A stretch of 64,000 nt of DNA from Lolium rigidum (lineage: Eukaryota; Streptophyta; Magnoliopsida; Poales; Poaceae): assembly GCF_022539505.1 (NCBI RefSeq), contig NC_061511.1, positions 33,676,620-33,740,619 of the forward strand, given 5' to 3'. The notes beneath the pieces were generated by a model. The model searched no databases. It saw only the letters and a list, made by a program, of their open reading frames with translations, and was not told the DNA's origin. Below, piece after piece: positions 10,608 through 23,000 of this stretch (position 1 is the stretch's first letter; the number at the start of each line of letters is the position of its first letter). The position numbers were made by a program, and so were the translations under genes.

Positions 10608-12570
10608 CTAGGCGTAGAAACGCCTTAGCTGCGCCACGTTCCAGGGGTTTTTCTCGGGATCCCCCGTCTTCTTGTCCTTTATCCTGTACGCTCCTCCATC
10701 GATTACTTCTGTGACGATGTAAGGGCCAAGCCATGGCGACTCGAGTTTTTCAGTACTATTTTGATTGAGTCGCAGAACTAAGTCTCCGACTTGAAAGGAT
10801 CTTGGTCGCAAACGTCGACTATGGTAATTTTTCATGTCCTGCTGGTACTTAGTGACCCGCGACAGTACTTCGTCTCTGGCTTCGTCCAATGCATCGACAT
10901 CGTCTTCCAATGCTTTCCTAGAAGCTTCTTCATCATACTCAGTGACTCTTGGAGAATCATGCTCTATCTCTATTGGCAGTACTGCCTCAGCTCCATGGAC
11001 TAGAAAAAACGGAGTTTCCTGTGTCGCCGTGTTTGGTGTTGTTCGGATACTCCACAACACACTTGGCAGCTCCTCTGGCCAAGTATGTCGAGCTTTTTCC
11101 AGTGGTCCTAGCAAGCGCTTCTTGATACCATTGCAGATTATTCCATTAACTTTCTCGACTTGGCCGTTTGTTTGCGGATGCGCAACTGACGCGAAGTGCA
11201 ATTTGATGCCCACCTCTGCACAGTATGCCTTGAATTCCTTGGATGTGAAGTTACTGCCGTTGTCCGTGACGATGCTATGAGGTACTCCAAATCGAAAAAC
11301 AATGCTTTTCACGAACTTTATTGTTGATGCTGCGTCTGGTGAATTTATCGGCTTTGCTTCTATCCACTTGGTGAATTTATCGACAGCGACGAGCATATAC
11401 TCGTATCCTCCTGGCGAGGCCTTGTGTAACTTTCCCACCATATCGAGGCCCCATTGAGCAAAGGGCCAAGATAATGGTATTGGCATCAACTCCGCCGCTG
11501 GAGAGTGAGGTTTTGCGGCAAATCTCTGGCACGCGTCACAAGTTCGCACTATTTCCTTCGCATCCTCAATTGCTGTCAGCCAGTAAAACCCAGCTCGGAA
11601 AACCTTGGCCGCGATAGCTCGGCTGCTTGCGTGATGACCGCATACTCCTTCGTGTACTTCCTTCAGAATTACCCTTCCTTCTTCGGGTGTAACGCATCTT
11701 TGTAACACACCCGAAATACTTCTTTTGTACAACTCTCCTTTGACCACAGTGAAGGCTTTGGAACGTCTGATAACTCGCCTTGCTTCAACTGGATCGTCGG
11801 GTATTGTTTTCCTTAGGATGTATGATATGTATGCCTGCATCCACGGAATTTGCACCATCAGTACTAAATCCTGTTCCTCTTCTTCTTCCAGTGTTTCTTG
11901 CCCAGCCCCCGAGGATTTCTCATCCTTCTCCTTCTTTTTTGATTTCTTCGGCTTTGTGGATCTCTCTGTTATCTCCTCCCAGAACACGCCTGGAGGAATC
12001 GTGAGACACTGCGACCCGATGTTTGCAAGAACATCGGCTTCATCATTACTTAGCCTGCTGATGTGGTTTACTTCGCATCCATCAAACAATTTCTCCAGCT
12101 CGTTATACATTTCCTTGTACGCCACCATGCTATCATTGACTACATCACATTGGTTCATGACTTGTTGGGCCACCAATTGTGAGTCGCCAAAGATTTTTAG
12201 TCGAGTTGCACCACAAGCCTTCGCCATCTTCATCCCATGTATAAGAGCTTCGTATTCTGCCTCGTTGTTAGACGCGTTTGGGAACGTCATCCGTAAGACA
12301 TACTTTAATTTGTCGCCTTCAGGTGATATTAGTATCACGCCTGCTCCAGCTCCTTCTAACCTTTTGGATCCATCGAAGTTCATAGTCCAGGTTCTCGATA
12401 AATCTGGGGGTCCTGTATTTTGCAGCTCCATCCACTCTGCGATGAAATCTGGCAGAATTTGCGACTTTATTGCTTTTCTTTTTTCATACGTGATGTCCCG
12501 AGGAGGAAGTTCTATTCCCCAAAGGGAGACACGACCTGTAGCTTCTGGATTGTTTAGTATATTGGATAGA
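10608..12570 (-). CDS. Element A pol, C-terminal part: archaeal-type RNase H and integrase
   Basis: One open frame of about 654 codons from the C junction at 12570 to TAG at 10608. From its N-terminus it has the RNase H connection and then a second RNase H domain with DGS, NNEAEYEAL, GDSQLV and NDEADVLA. A Lys/Glu-rich linker follows, then the integrase zinc finger (HEGVCGHH ... CDACQRF). The integrase core has the D, D, E triad seen in VAVDKFTKW, VTDNGSNF and NGQVEKVNG, followed by a C-terminal GDLVLRL/WLGPYIV module. Its enzymes would cut the RNA of hybrids and insert cDNA into the chromosome. This part has no lesion, but element C separates it from its RT half at 25482-28241, so the polyprotein cannot be made whole. 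The break falls at codons just before SNILNNPEA. Confidence 0.9.
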
Positions 12571-14453
12571 TGTCAACACCCGGATTTTTAAGTCCAGATG
12601 CCTGTTATGCCATACATCGCAATCCCAGGAATATTGTTGTTGCGAGACATAACAGTTGAATATCATAAGTCATCATTCATTACATACCATAGACGTCTTA
12701 CAAATAGATCACATGATCCAATATTACAATAATAGTTGAACTATTGTTTCAACACCCATCACAAATACATAGCGGAAGCGTAGATAGAAGGGGACTCTAT
12801 AGTCCACGGGCCAACGCTTGACGTCGGGAGTAGTCCTAGTTGTCGTAGACGTCCTGCTGTCCATCCTCTTCATACTCGCTGTTCCTCTTCATAGTCTGGC
12901 CATTCGAATAGCCAGGGACAAAGCCGTGAGTACTTCAAAGTACTCGCAAACTAATACTAATGTAAGTACTAACATTTCTAGTAAGGGGGATGCTAAGCTC
13001 TAGTTTCTTTTGCATAAAGCCAATTTTAGTTCACAAACATTTTAGTAAACCACTCTTCATGTGCTAACTAACTCAAGTGGGAACATTAGTGTCATTCCCA
13101 CAACTCCGTTGTGATTCAAAGTCAATGTCACCTTTCCAATTCAAATTCACAAGTCACCATTCATCGTTTGTAGAAAAGTTCTGATGACGGAACAGTATGG
13201 CCTTCCCAACTGTCCATGACCGTGGACGCGGCTATTCGAATAGTTCTACACTCTGCAGAGGTCGTACACTTGTGCCACAACATTTGCAATAATCCGTCAG
13301 GGTTAACTGGCCCTGATTTACCACACTCCGTGTGCGGACTACCAACCATAACCTTTCACTTACATACCCTAGTATAGGCATCTCTCCCCATGAGCTTGGC
13401 CTCCCAGTGAAGACAAACTGTCAACCTGGGAACTGCACAGGGCTTGGGCCGGACATTCACCTCAACTCACGTCATTTCACATCATTTCATATCTCCTTGG
13501 AGGCAGCCCTTGGCATAACCCCGATGACGCTTGTTTAGAGGGAACCCATACTAAGATATATAAACTTCTAGTTAAGCCCTACCCATATCAGGTATTGTGG
13601 GGGTACTTGTAAAATTGGAATGGTATCGCATCCGAACCCAACCATCAGTTTTGGTAAAATTCACCAAGTCATTCACAAATCATATTCACCTTCAAAATCT
13701 TTTAATAGAATGACTCATCATTCCAAGGTTTTCAAAGTCATTTCACACACACAAATTCCCATCTTGCATAGCCAATTTCAATTTAGCACTAGCATCTAGG
13801 TATGAGGGGTGCTAAGTAATTTGCTTTGCTTCTAGACTAACTTTGATACTCTTGTACTAATCCAATACTAACCCAGTGAATCATGAATCAAAAGGTACTT
13901 TGATAAAACAAAAGTAAATAAAGCTTGTAAGGTAAAACTAGGACATAGGATCATAAGCATAAATTAAAGGGAGTAATGCCTTGCTCATGGTGAGCTTTGC
14001 ACTTTGCAAGAGTATTATCTTGCAACAATAGAACTTGCAAGGGTGTTAGCTTGCAAGAGTATAGCTTGCCTTGGTGGTTGAGGTGGTCAAAGTGGTCTTC
14101 TTCTCCTTGAAAGTAGACTTCCTCCTCCTCTTGATACTCCTCGGTACTAGCATCTAAAATACGAAATACGGGGTACAATCACCAAGCAATTCATTGGCTA
14201 TTCTAAAAATCACATGTATTCACACAAACTATTCTATTCACACAATTAATACAATTTGGTGCATTGGTGGTCTTGCTTGAGGAAAAATAATTTCCTCTCA
14301 TTTCATATGTAAATGATAGTTTCCATATAGTTCTTGAGGAATAATTTCCTCTCATTGAATCTTCGTTAAGATTTAATTTCTCAAACAATCACTCATGAAT
14401 TCAGGTTGTCCTAAGTCAACCATTCATCATCATCATTTGAGAAAATGATTTAA

Positions 14454-14981
14454 ATGAGGCAGAGATACCTCATACCATTTAACACTTCTACAAATGACTT
14501 AAAATCTCCAAATATTTCATATGAGAGCATTTGACCAGGGGTCCAGACTTTATATGAAAGTACTTGAGACAAGATTTAAATGAAGTGAAACACCTCATAT
14601 AATTTACACAAATTAAACTAGCATCACACATTACTATTAAGTAGGTAGATGTGTTGTTTTCTTATTTAAGAAAAACAATTTCCTCTCATATTAATTAAGG
14701 TGTTACTTTTTAATTACTTAGAGAAAGAAATTCCTCTCCTTATCTGATCAAGATTTAATTTCTCTTATGAATAATATATGACCTAGGTTGACTAAGTCAA
14801 CCTCTTCATACTCATCATTTAAGAAAATGATTTAAATGAGGTGAAGCACCTCATACAATTTAATCCTAATATGGTAAAGATTTAATATCATTAAGCAATT
14901 CATATGAGACCTAAATGACCAGAGTCTTTACCTCATTTTGAAATGTTCATGACAAGATTTAAATGAGAGAAAAACTCCCAT
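14454..14981. repeat. Array of hairpins in the LTR of C
   Basis: Four inverted repeats each follow a GATTTAA-type lead. The arms are ATGAGG/CCTCAT (14454-14473), ATGAAGTG/CACCTCAT (14580-14598), ATGAGGTG/CACCTCAT (14836-14854) and ATGAGAG/CTCCCAT (14963-14981). The same set occurs in the other LTR, for example at 22293-22311. Spacing is about 125-255 bp. Confidence 0.7.
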
Positions 14982-15870
14982 GTGATTTACTAATAGTTTT
15001 GGACAATATATTTGACTAGAAAATAGCCATATAGTCCTTTAATTAAGCTAGGCCATGATCATTCAAAGTAACCATACCATATTTTTGCATAAACAATTAG
15101 TGTAAGTGAGATGTGAATTATAGCAACTGTATTTACTTCAAAATTCAAAGTGGTTGATTTTTAAGATTTATTTGAATACTGAAAAGTCTCTGACTTGTTA
15201 TTTTTGTCGCATTAATTCTACACAATACTTTGAAGTGGGACCAGTGGGGTTTTGTAGATCTTTTCAGTAGCTTTCCAACCATATAAATTTTGCTAAATTT
15301 GGTCAAGCCAAACAGATTCTATTGAATTTTCAAAGTTGGGGTCAGTATTGAATTTGTTTGAATTGAATTAAATCAAATTTGACTAGACAGGCTGGCGGGA
15401 AAGAAATTGGGCCGAATCAGTTTGAAACGCAGCAAAGAAGAGTTGGGCCGGCCCAGCTAACGCTGCGGGCCAGCTGACAGCGAGGCCCCACCCGTCAGCG
15501 AGTGACTCACCCGAATCGGTACGCTGCGATGCGCGCCGTTGGATCAGAAGCAGATCGGGCGGTGCAGGAGCGTCGTCTTCGTCGGGGGGAGATGCTTGCT
15601 GGAGCGGCGGAGGTAGGGGGTCGGCGACCAGGTGGAGCTCCGGCGAGGGGTGGCGACGGTGCAGGAGGAGGTTGTCGACGACGGCGGTGCTTCTGGAACA
15701 AGTCGCAGGTCCTGGGGTGGCTTCTAGCTCCGGCGGCTTCTGTGGCGGAGCACGGGCGGCGATGGTGCAATTGAGCGGCGGTGGTGCGCAATGTTGAGGG
15801 GAGAGGGTGCGAGGAGGCTCAGAGGAGGGAGGGAAGTCGATTGGCGTGCTCAGATGAGGAGGATGAGCTC

Positions 15871-15882
15871 TCCTTTTATAGG
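15871..15882 (-). promoter_or_regulatory. Probable TATA box of LTR C (3' copy)
   Basis: The minus strand reads CCTATAAAAGGA, next to a very GC-rich leader. If it is the element promoter, U3 would be about 2.1 kb and R-U5 about 3.3 kb. No transcript start was seen. Confidence 0.6.
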
Positions 15883-18026
15883 CCCTCGAGGTGCTGTGGG
15901 GCGCGGGCGAGGTCAACGGCGGGGTCGTCGGTCCACAGCGGCGAAGGAGCGAGGAAGGGATGCAGGAGGTAGGCGACGTCACGGCGGTCCTTGGGGCATT
16001 AATGGCTCGGTACGGCGAGGCGTACGACGGTCGGGCGATGGCGCGTACTGGCGCGGATGCGGCGGGATTCCGTCCTTGTCTCCGGCGGCGGCGGGCACGG
16101 GTCGCGGTCAAGAGCGTGTCTGGCGGGATCGTGCATGTACGGTGATGCTCCACGCGTCGAGAGGGAGTCCAGGGCGTGAGCGAGGACGAGGGGGTGACGG
16201 GAGCGGGCAGGTCCGTGGTGAACGTCGGCGGCGTGGGCGAGGTGCACGGCGTTCCCGCGGACCAATGGCCGTGTATGGGCGGTGCACGGTGTCGTCGTGG
16301 AGCGTTTGGCGCAAAGAGGAGAGGCAGGGGTCAACGGACGCGTCCTGGCGTCGTCGCGTTCTGGCGTGCCCATGGTGTTCGCCGTGCGTGCTCTGGCGCG
16401 CGCGTGCACGTCACTGGCACGTCTGGGCGTCGCGTTCCTGGCGTGTCTGGTGCACGATATTGTCGAGGGCCGGGTCGGTCAGGCTCAGGAGAATGTGAGG
16501 AATATTGTTGACATGGTGGCCAGGGTGGTAGACGATGGAGAGGAGGGGAGGTGTGGCATGGCCGGCATGGTCATGCTCATGCATGCTAGCCCTCCTCTCT
16601 TAGGGTTACTGTGGGGCATTGATTGAGAGAGGGGACAGGGGGACAGGGTAGAGTAGTTTAGGGCATTAGGGTTGGATGTAGAACACTATTTCAAATAGGG
16701 TTGTTTGTCCCCATTTTGTATTTCATCAATTTTTGCCCAAATTTGATTGAGTTCAAATGGCTACCAATTTTGAAAATGGGATGTTTAGTTGAGTTGCAAA
16801 TGATCAGAGAGAATGAGAGGTGGTGGTGGAAGTGTCCAATTCAAAGAATTTCGAAATTTACTAAGTGTGAGATTGTTCCACCTAACAAAAAGTCTCCACT
16901 TTACATGAGCATAGTTTGTGATCCAAAATGAATTTGGCATGATGGTCTTTACAAAAGTTGTTCATCTTGATGTACTCTTAGATGACATGCAAAGAATTGA
17001 GGAAGTTTAGTTTGAAAATCTTGAGATACAAGGGCTCAAAGTAGTGACCAGATTATAAAAGACAGATTTGTCCATTATTGTATGTGAGCCAATTTTGAGT
17101 TTGAATTTGATTTGATTTGTGTTTCTTTGATTCAAAAAGGTGTAATAAGGGTTAAGTAACATAATACAACTAATGGTGAAGACCAAAATAATCTAGGTCA
17201 AAGATTTTGAAAAATGGCATAAACCATATGTAAGGGTTTTGTGATTTTCTAACTTTTATTCTTTTATTTTTCTTTACTTCACTTTGACAAGAGTGAGGTT
17301 TATTTGGTGTTAGAATGAGTTGGGTGAAAGGTTCAAACCATTTTAGGACAATGGGGGTGGCTAGGTCAAGATTTGATAATTTGGCTAAGTGCCACATATG
17401 CCTCTATGCATATGTTGGATTTTATTTTGATTCTCACTTAAATTGGTTGGTAAGTACCTGGTTGAGTGTGTTGAGGTATTTCCAATCATCTACACAAGGT
17501 AAGCAAACAAAGTTTTAGTTTTTACACAAAGTAGCCATGGGCTTGCATATGCCCCTTTTTCTTATTTAAGATCACCTCTTTTTATTTTGGTTTTTCAAAG
17601 ATTTGTGACAAGAGAGATGAGGTCTAGGGTTTAGTGGGGTTCACAATGGTTCACCACCATTTAGCAAAAATAATAAAGGTAGGGTTCAAGATTTACCTAT
17701 TAGGGCTATATGCCTATATATGTCTTTTTCTTTATTTTGGTTCCTCAAAATAGATCCATTTGTATTTTGAGAAGATCAAGGTTTAGGTTTTTTTTTCTTA
17801 TTTGATTTCTTTCTCTTTTATTTTATTGGGTTTGTGATCTTTACTTGATCACTTTAAGGTTTTAGGGTTTATCACATAAGCATACTTACACCCATCATGG
17901 CAAAAAACACAAGTAATAGGTATGAGCACTAAGCATAGCACTCTGTTTAATAAAAGTTTTTGTTGGTTCTCATTTTTGGAAAAAGGAAATTCATTTTCTC
18001 TTTGTTTTAAAATTTGGGGTGTTACA

Positions 18027-18040
18027 AACCCTTCCCCCTT
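18027..18040 (-). other. Polypurine tract of element C
   Basis: The minus strand reads AAGGGGGAAGGGTT directly before the 3' LTR start TGTAACACC. Confidence 0.85.
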
Positions 18041-18104
18041 AAACAAATCTCGTCCCGAGATTTTAAGAAAAGTTAGGTTCCTAAGAGAGATTGGGCGATA
18101 TGAT

Positions 18105-19796
18105 TTAACAGGAAAACATACTTGGCATGGTCTGGGGTGCTTCCTGAGCTTCAGTGGCGGTCATGTTGTAGTAGCGGCTGTTGTTGTTCGGGTTCTTTCT
18201 TGCGGCAAAGCGGCGTTGGTTCTGAGCAGGTGCAGCGGTGTTGCCGGCGATCTTGGCGAGTCTCTTGGGGCACTCATTGGAGTAATGCCCAACCACTCCA
18301 CACTCATAGCAGTTTACAGTTGACTTGTCTTTCGGGGTGACGGGGATGGCATTGCTTCCAGTCCTCGGGCCAGTGTTGGTGTTGTTGTTGTTCCCATGGT
18401 TGCTGTTGGGGTTGTTGTTGTTGTGGTGGCTGTTGTTGTTGTTACCTTCGGGCTTCGGGGGTCCTCCGTTGTTGCTGGTGTAGTTGGGGCGATAACTCTG
18501 AGCAGGGGGCTTGTTGTGTCTTGGGGTGAATCCTCCAGAGGAGTGGTTGCGGTACTTCTGGGTATGGTGGGGTCCACTCTGGTTCATCATCCTGCGCTTG
18601 CGGTTCTCATTGGCCCGATGCGGCTTTCCTTCCATCTGTATGGCTGAGTCCACTAGGGCTTCTAAGTCAGCGAACGGAATGTTCACTAACACAGTTTGCA
18701 TCTCGTCGTGCAGTCCGTTCAGAAATCTCTCCTTTCTTTTCTCATTGGTGTCGGTCTCATCCGGGGCGTACCTTGACAGAGTGAGAAACCTGTCGCGGTA
18801 TTCCACCACAGACATTCTGCCTTGCTTGAGTTCGCGGAACTCGTCTCTCATCTTTTTGATCAGTCCTTGGGGCACATGGTATTTGCTGAATTTCAGCTTG
18901 AAGTCTTCCCATGTCATCAGCTGTCCAGCATTCATTGCGCGGGCGCTGGTCCACCAGGCTCGTGCAGGTCCTGACATGTAGTGGGTGGCGAACAGTACTT
19001 TCTCGGTGGCTTCAACTTGCGCAACCTCGAGGTTGTTCTCCATTCTCTGGAGCCAGTCATCTGCATCGAGGGGCTCTTCGGTCTTGCTAAAAATAGGTGG
19101 GTTGGTGTTCTGAAAGTTCTTCAGTTTTGACCCAGGGTGGTCGTGGTTTCCATGGCCGTTGTTGTTCTGAGCAATCAGCTGCAGTGCAGCAATGTTGGCT
19201 TGGCGTTCAGCTCTCTCGGCTTCTCGGTCGGCCATCATCATCTCTAGCATCTGCATCATTGCGTCTTGGGTGGCGCTGCGGGTTGGGGGGGGGATGCTAC
19301 TCTTCCGGGTGGATTCTTCGTCTTCACGGGTGATGTGCTTGGCGAGAGGCGAGGGCGTTGTCCAAATCCCTGCGGGTTTTGTACAGCCTGAAGTCCTGGT
19401 GTGCTACATAGTGGTTCATCTCCGTGTGTGGTGGCATGGTCATCGATCTTCCCATGGAGTCATGTCTTGGGTAGTAGGTGAAGCGAGTGTTCTTGATCTT
19501 GTTCTCATTTTTTCCACACAGACGGGAAATTGCTTCTTGCATAGCTTTGACAATCCTTCCTTCCAAGTGTTTCCCGTTACCGAAAACCAGATGGTTTCCC
19601 ATACCGGGGCTCCAAGCTTTCTTCGTAGATCAGTAGAAACTTCCCACCGAGGTGGTTCTCCGGAGTGGTTGTTGAGGGGTATTCCGAAGAACTCGGGATA
19701 CGGGTGTCCTAGATATTCCACTAGTTGCTTCAAATCCTTTTCGAACCTTAGGTCGCCTCCGGGACCAAGCTGATAGAACTCCCATTGGTACTCCAT
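18105..19796 (-). pseudogene. Element C gag, broken by frameshifts
   Basis: Structural nucleocapsid-type protein. The start at ATG 19796 opens a conserved N-terminal region (EYQWEFYQLGPGGDLRF). The long frame 19259-18105 then holds a Met/Glu-rich helix, the retrotransposon gag domain (WLQRMENNLEV to ERFLNGLHDEMQ), an Asn/His-rich linker and one zinc knuckle, CYECGVVGHYSNEC, near its C-terminus. The N-terminal part is split from the rest by single-base shifts near 19560 and 19350. It is the only protein gene in the element. No protease or pol follows. Partner enzymes would have to come from a related autonomous element. Confidence 0.8.
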
Positions 19797-20012
19797 CTGT
19801 GAGCAATGAGGATGAGTAAGTTAGAGAGGTGATCAAGTGTGCAAACTTTTATGTAGAAATTTCAAGGAAAAGTAGAGCATAAATTTCTCTTTTAAAAAAA
19901 GTTATCAAGGATAAGAGTGAGAATCAATTTTTCATAAATATTCACTTCATTGGTTTTGAAACTAAGTTTTCAGACGTCCATTCTAACTAGGGTCTCCTAA
20001 GGTCAAACAATG

Positions 20013-20024
20013 GCTCTGATACCA
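20013..20024 (-). other. Primer binding site of element C (initiator tRNA-Met)
   Basis: The minus strand reads TGGTATCAGAGC, followed by CA, three nt inside the 5' LTR edge at 20028. This is the usual complement of the initiator Met tRNA 3' end. The stretch 19797-20012 between it and gag is an untranslated leader with nothing else recognisable. Confidence 0.92.
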
Positions 20025-20027
20025 ACT

Positions 20028-23000
20028 TGTCAACACCCGGATTTTTAAGTCCAGATGCCTGTTATGCCATACATCGCAATCCCAGGAATATTGTTGTTGC
20101 GAGACATAACAGTTGAATATCATAAGCATCATTCATTACATACCATAGACGTCTTACAAATAGATCACATGATCCAATATTACAATAATAGTTGAACTAT
20201 TGTTTCAACACCCATCACAAATACATAGCGGAAGCGTAGATAGAAGGGGACTCTATAGTCCACGAGGCCAACGCTTGACGTCGGGAGTAGTCCTAGTTGT
20301 CGTAGACGTCCTGCTGTCCATCCTCTTCATACTGCTTGTTCCTCTTCATAGTCCGGCCATTCGAATAGCCGGGGACAAAGCCGTGAGTACTTCAAAGTAC
20401 TCGCAAACTAATACTAATGTAAGTACTAACATTTCTAGTAAGGGGGATGCTAAGCTCTAGTTTCTTTTGCATAAAGCCAATTTTAGTTCACAAACATTTT
20501 AGTAAACCACTCTTCATGTGCTAACTAACTCAAGTGGGAACATTAGTGTCATTCCCACAACTCCGTTGTGATTCAAAGTCAATGTCACCTTTCCAATTCA
20601 AATTCACAAGTCACCATTCATCGTTTGTAGAAAAGTTCTGATGACGGAACAGTATGGCCTTCCCAACTGTCCATGACCGCGGACGCGGCTATTCGAATAG
20701 TTCTACACTCTGCAGAGGTCGTACACTTGTGCCACAACATTTGCAATAATCCGTCAGGGTTAATCGGCCCTGATTTACCACACTCCGTGTGCGGACTACC
20801 AACCATAACCTTTCACTTACATACCCTAGTATAGGCATCTCTCCCCATGAGCTTGGCCTCCCGGTGAAGACAAACTGTCAACTCGGGAACCGCACGGAGG
20901 CTTGGGCCGGACATTCACCTCAACTCACGTCATTTCACATCATTTCATATCTCCTTGGAGGCAGCCCTTGGCATAACCCCGATGACGCTTGTTTAGAGGG
21001 AACCCATACTAAGATATATAAACTTCTAGTTAAGCCCTACCCATATCAGGTATTGTGGGGGTACTTGTAAAATTGGAATGGTATCGCATCCGAACCCAAC
21101 CATCAGTTTTGGTAAAATTCACCAAGTCATTCACAAATCATATTCACCTTCAAAATCTTTTAATAGAATGACTCATCATTCCAAGGTTTTCAAAGTCATT
21201 TCACACACACAAATTCCCATCTTGCATAGCCAATTTCAATTTAGCACTAGCATCTAGGTATGAGGGGTGCTAAGTAATTTGCTTTGCTTCTAGACTAACT
21301 TTGATACTCTTGTACTAATCCAATACTAACCCGGTGAATCATGAATCAAAAGGTACTTTGATAAGACAAAAGTAAATAAAGCTTGTAAGGTAAAACTGGG
21401 ACATAGGATCATAAGCATAAATTAAAGGGAGTAATGCCTTGCTCATGGTGAGCTTTGCACTTTGCAAGAGTATTATCTTGTAACAATAGAACTTGCAAGG
21501 GTGTTAGCTTGCAAGAGTATAGCTTGCCTTGGTGGTTGAGGTGGTCAAAGTGGTCTTCTTCTCCTTGAAAGTAGACTTCCTCCTCCTCTTGATACTCCTC
21601 GGTACTAGCGTCTAAAATACGAAATACGGGGTACAATCACCAAGCAATTCATTGGCTATTCTAAAAATCACATGTATTCACACAAACTATTCTATTCACA
21701 CAATTAATACAATTTGGTGCATTGGTGGTCTTGCTTGAGGAAAAATAATTTCCTCTCATTTCATATGTAAATGATAGTTTCCATATAGTTCTTGAGGAAT
21801 AATTTCCTCTCATTGAATCTTCGTTAAGATTTAATTTCTCAAACAATCACTCATGAATTCAGGTTGTCCTAAGTCAACCATTCATCATCATCATTTGAGA
21901 AAATGATTTAAATGAGGCCAGAGATACCTCATACCATTTAACACTTCTACAAATGACTTAAAATCTCCAAATATTTCATATGAGAGCATTTGACCAGGGG
22001 TCCAGACTTCATATGAAAGTACTTGAGACAAGATTTAAATGAAGTGAAACACCTCATATAATTTACACAAATTAAACTAGCATCACACATTACTATTAAG
22101 TAGGTAGATGTGTTGTTTTCTTATTTAAGAAAAACAATTTCATCTCATATTAATTAAGGTGTTACTTTTTAATTACTTAGAGAAAGAAATTCCTCTCCTT
22201 ATCTGATCAAGATTTAATTTCTCTTATGAAATATATGACCTAGGTTGACTAAGTCAACCTCTTCATACTCATCATTTAAGAAAATGATTTAAATGAGGTG
22301 AAGCACCTCATACAATTTAATCCTAATATGGTAAAGATTTAATATCATTAAGCAATTCATATGAGACCTAAATGACCAGAGTCTTTACCTCATTTTGAAA
22401 TGTTCATGACAAGATTTAAATGAGAGAAAAACTCCCATGTGATTTACTAATAGTTTTGGACAATATCTTTGACTAGAAAATAGCCATATAGTCCTTTAAT
22501 TAAGCTAGGCCATGATCATTCAAAGTAACCATACCATATTTTTGCATAAACAATTAGTGTAAGTGAGATGTGAATTATAGCAACTGTATTTACTTCAAAA
22601 TTCAAAGTGGTTGATTTTTAAGATTTATTTGAATACTGAAAAGTCTATGACTTGTTATTTTTGTCGCATTAATTCTACACAATACTTTGAAGTGGGACCA
22701 GTGGGGTTTTGTAGATCTTTTCAGTAGCTTTCCAACCATATAAATTTTGCTAAATTTGGTCAAGCCAAACAGATTCTATTGAATTTTCAAAGTTGGGGTC
22801 AGTATTGAATTTGTTTGAATTGAATTAAATCAAATTTGACTAGACGAGTCGGCGGGAAAGAAATTGGGCCGAATCAGTTTGAAACGCAGCAAAGAAGAGT
22901 TGGGCCGGCCCAGCTAACGCTGCGGGCCAGGCTGACGAGCAGGCCCCACCCGTCGGCGAGTGACTCACCCGAATCGGTACGCTGCGAGGCGCACCGTTGG

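Larger units (their letters stand above)
12571..18026 (-). repeat. 3' LTR of element C
   Basis: Starts TGTCAACACCCGG and ends GGGGTGTTACA on the plus strand. It contains a series of small hairpins at 14454-14981, a GC-rich block at about 15380-16620, and a TATA box on the minus strand at 15871-15882. Open frames in the GC-rich block are read as chance. A related but diverged LTR fragment lies at 54378-55931. Confidence 0.93.

Noticed and set aside
15383..16626. Many long overlapping ORFs (up to about 280 codons) in the GC-rich LTR block of C, repeated at 22836-24073
   Set aside because: High GC opens all frames at once, products are Arg/Pro/Ala low complexity, and the TATA box lies within them; the second copy is only the other LTR.
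17849..18046. Short ORFs in AT-rich LTR sequence of C, such as 17849-18046 and 17315-17518
   Set aside because: Below any useful length, cross LTR edges or repeat in both LTRs, no domains.
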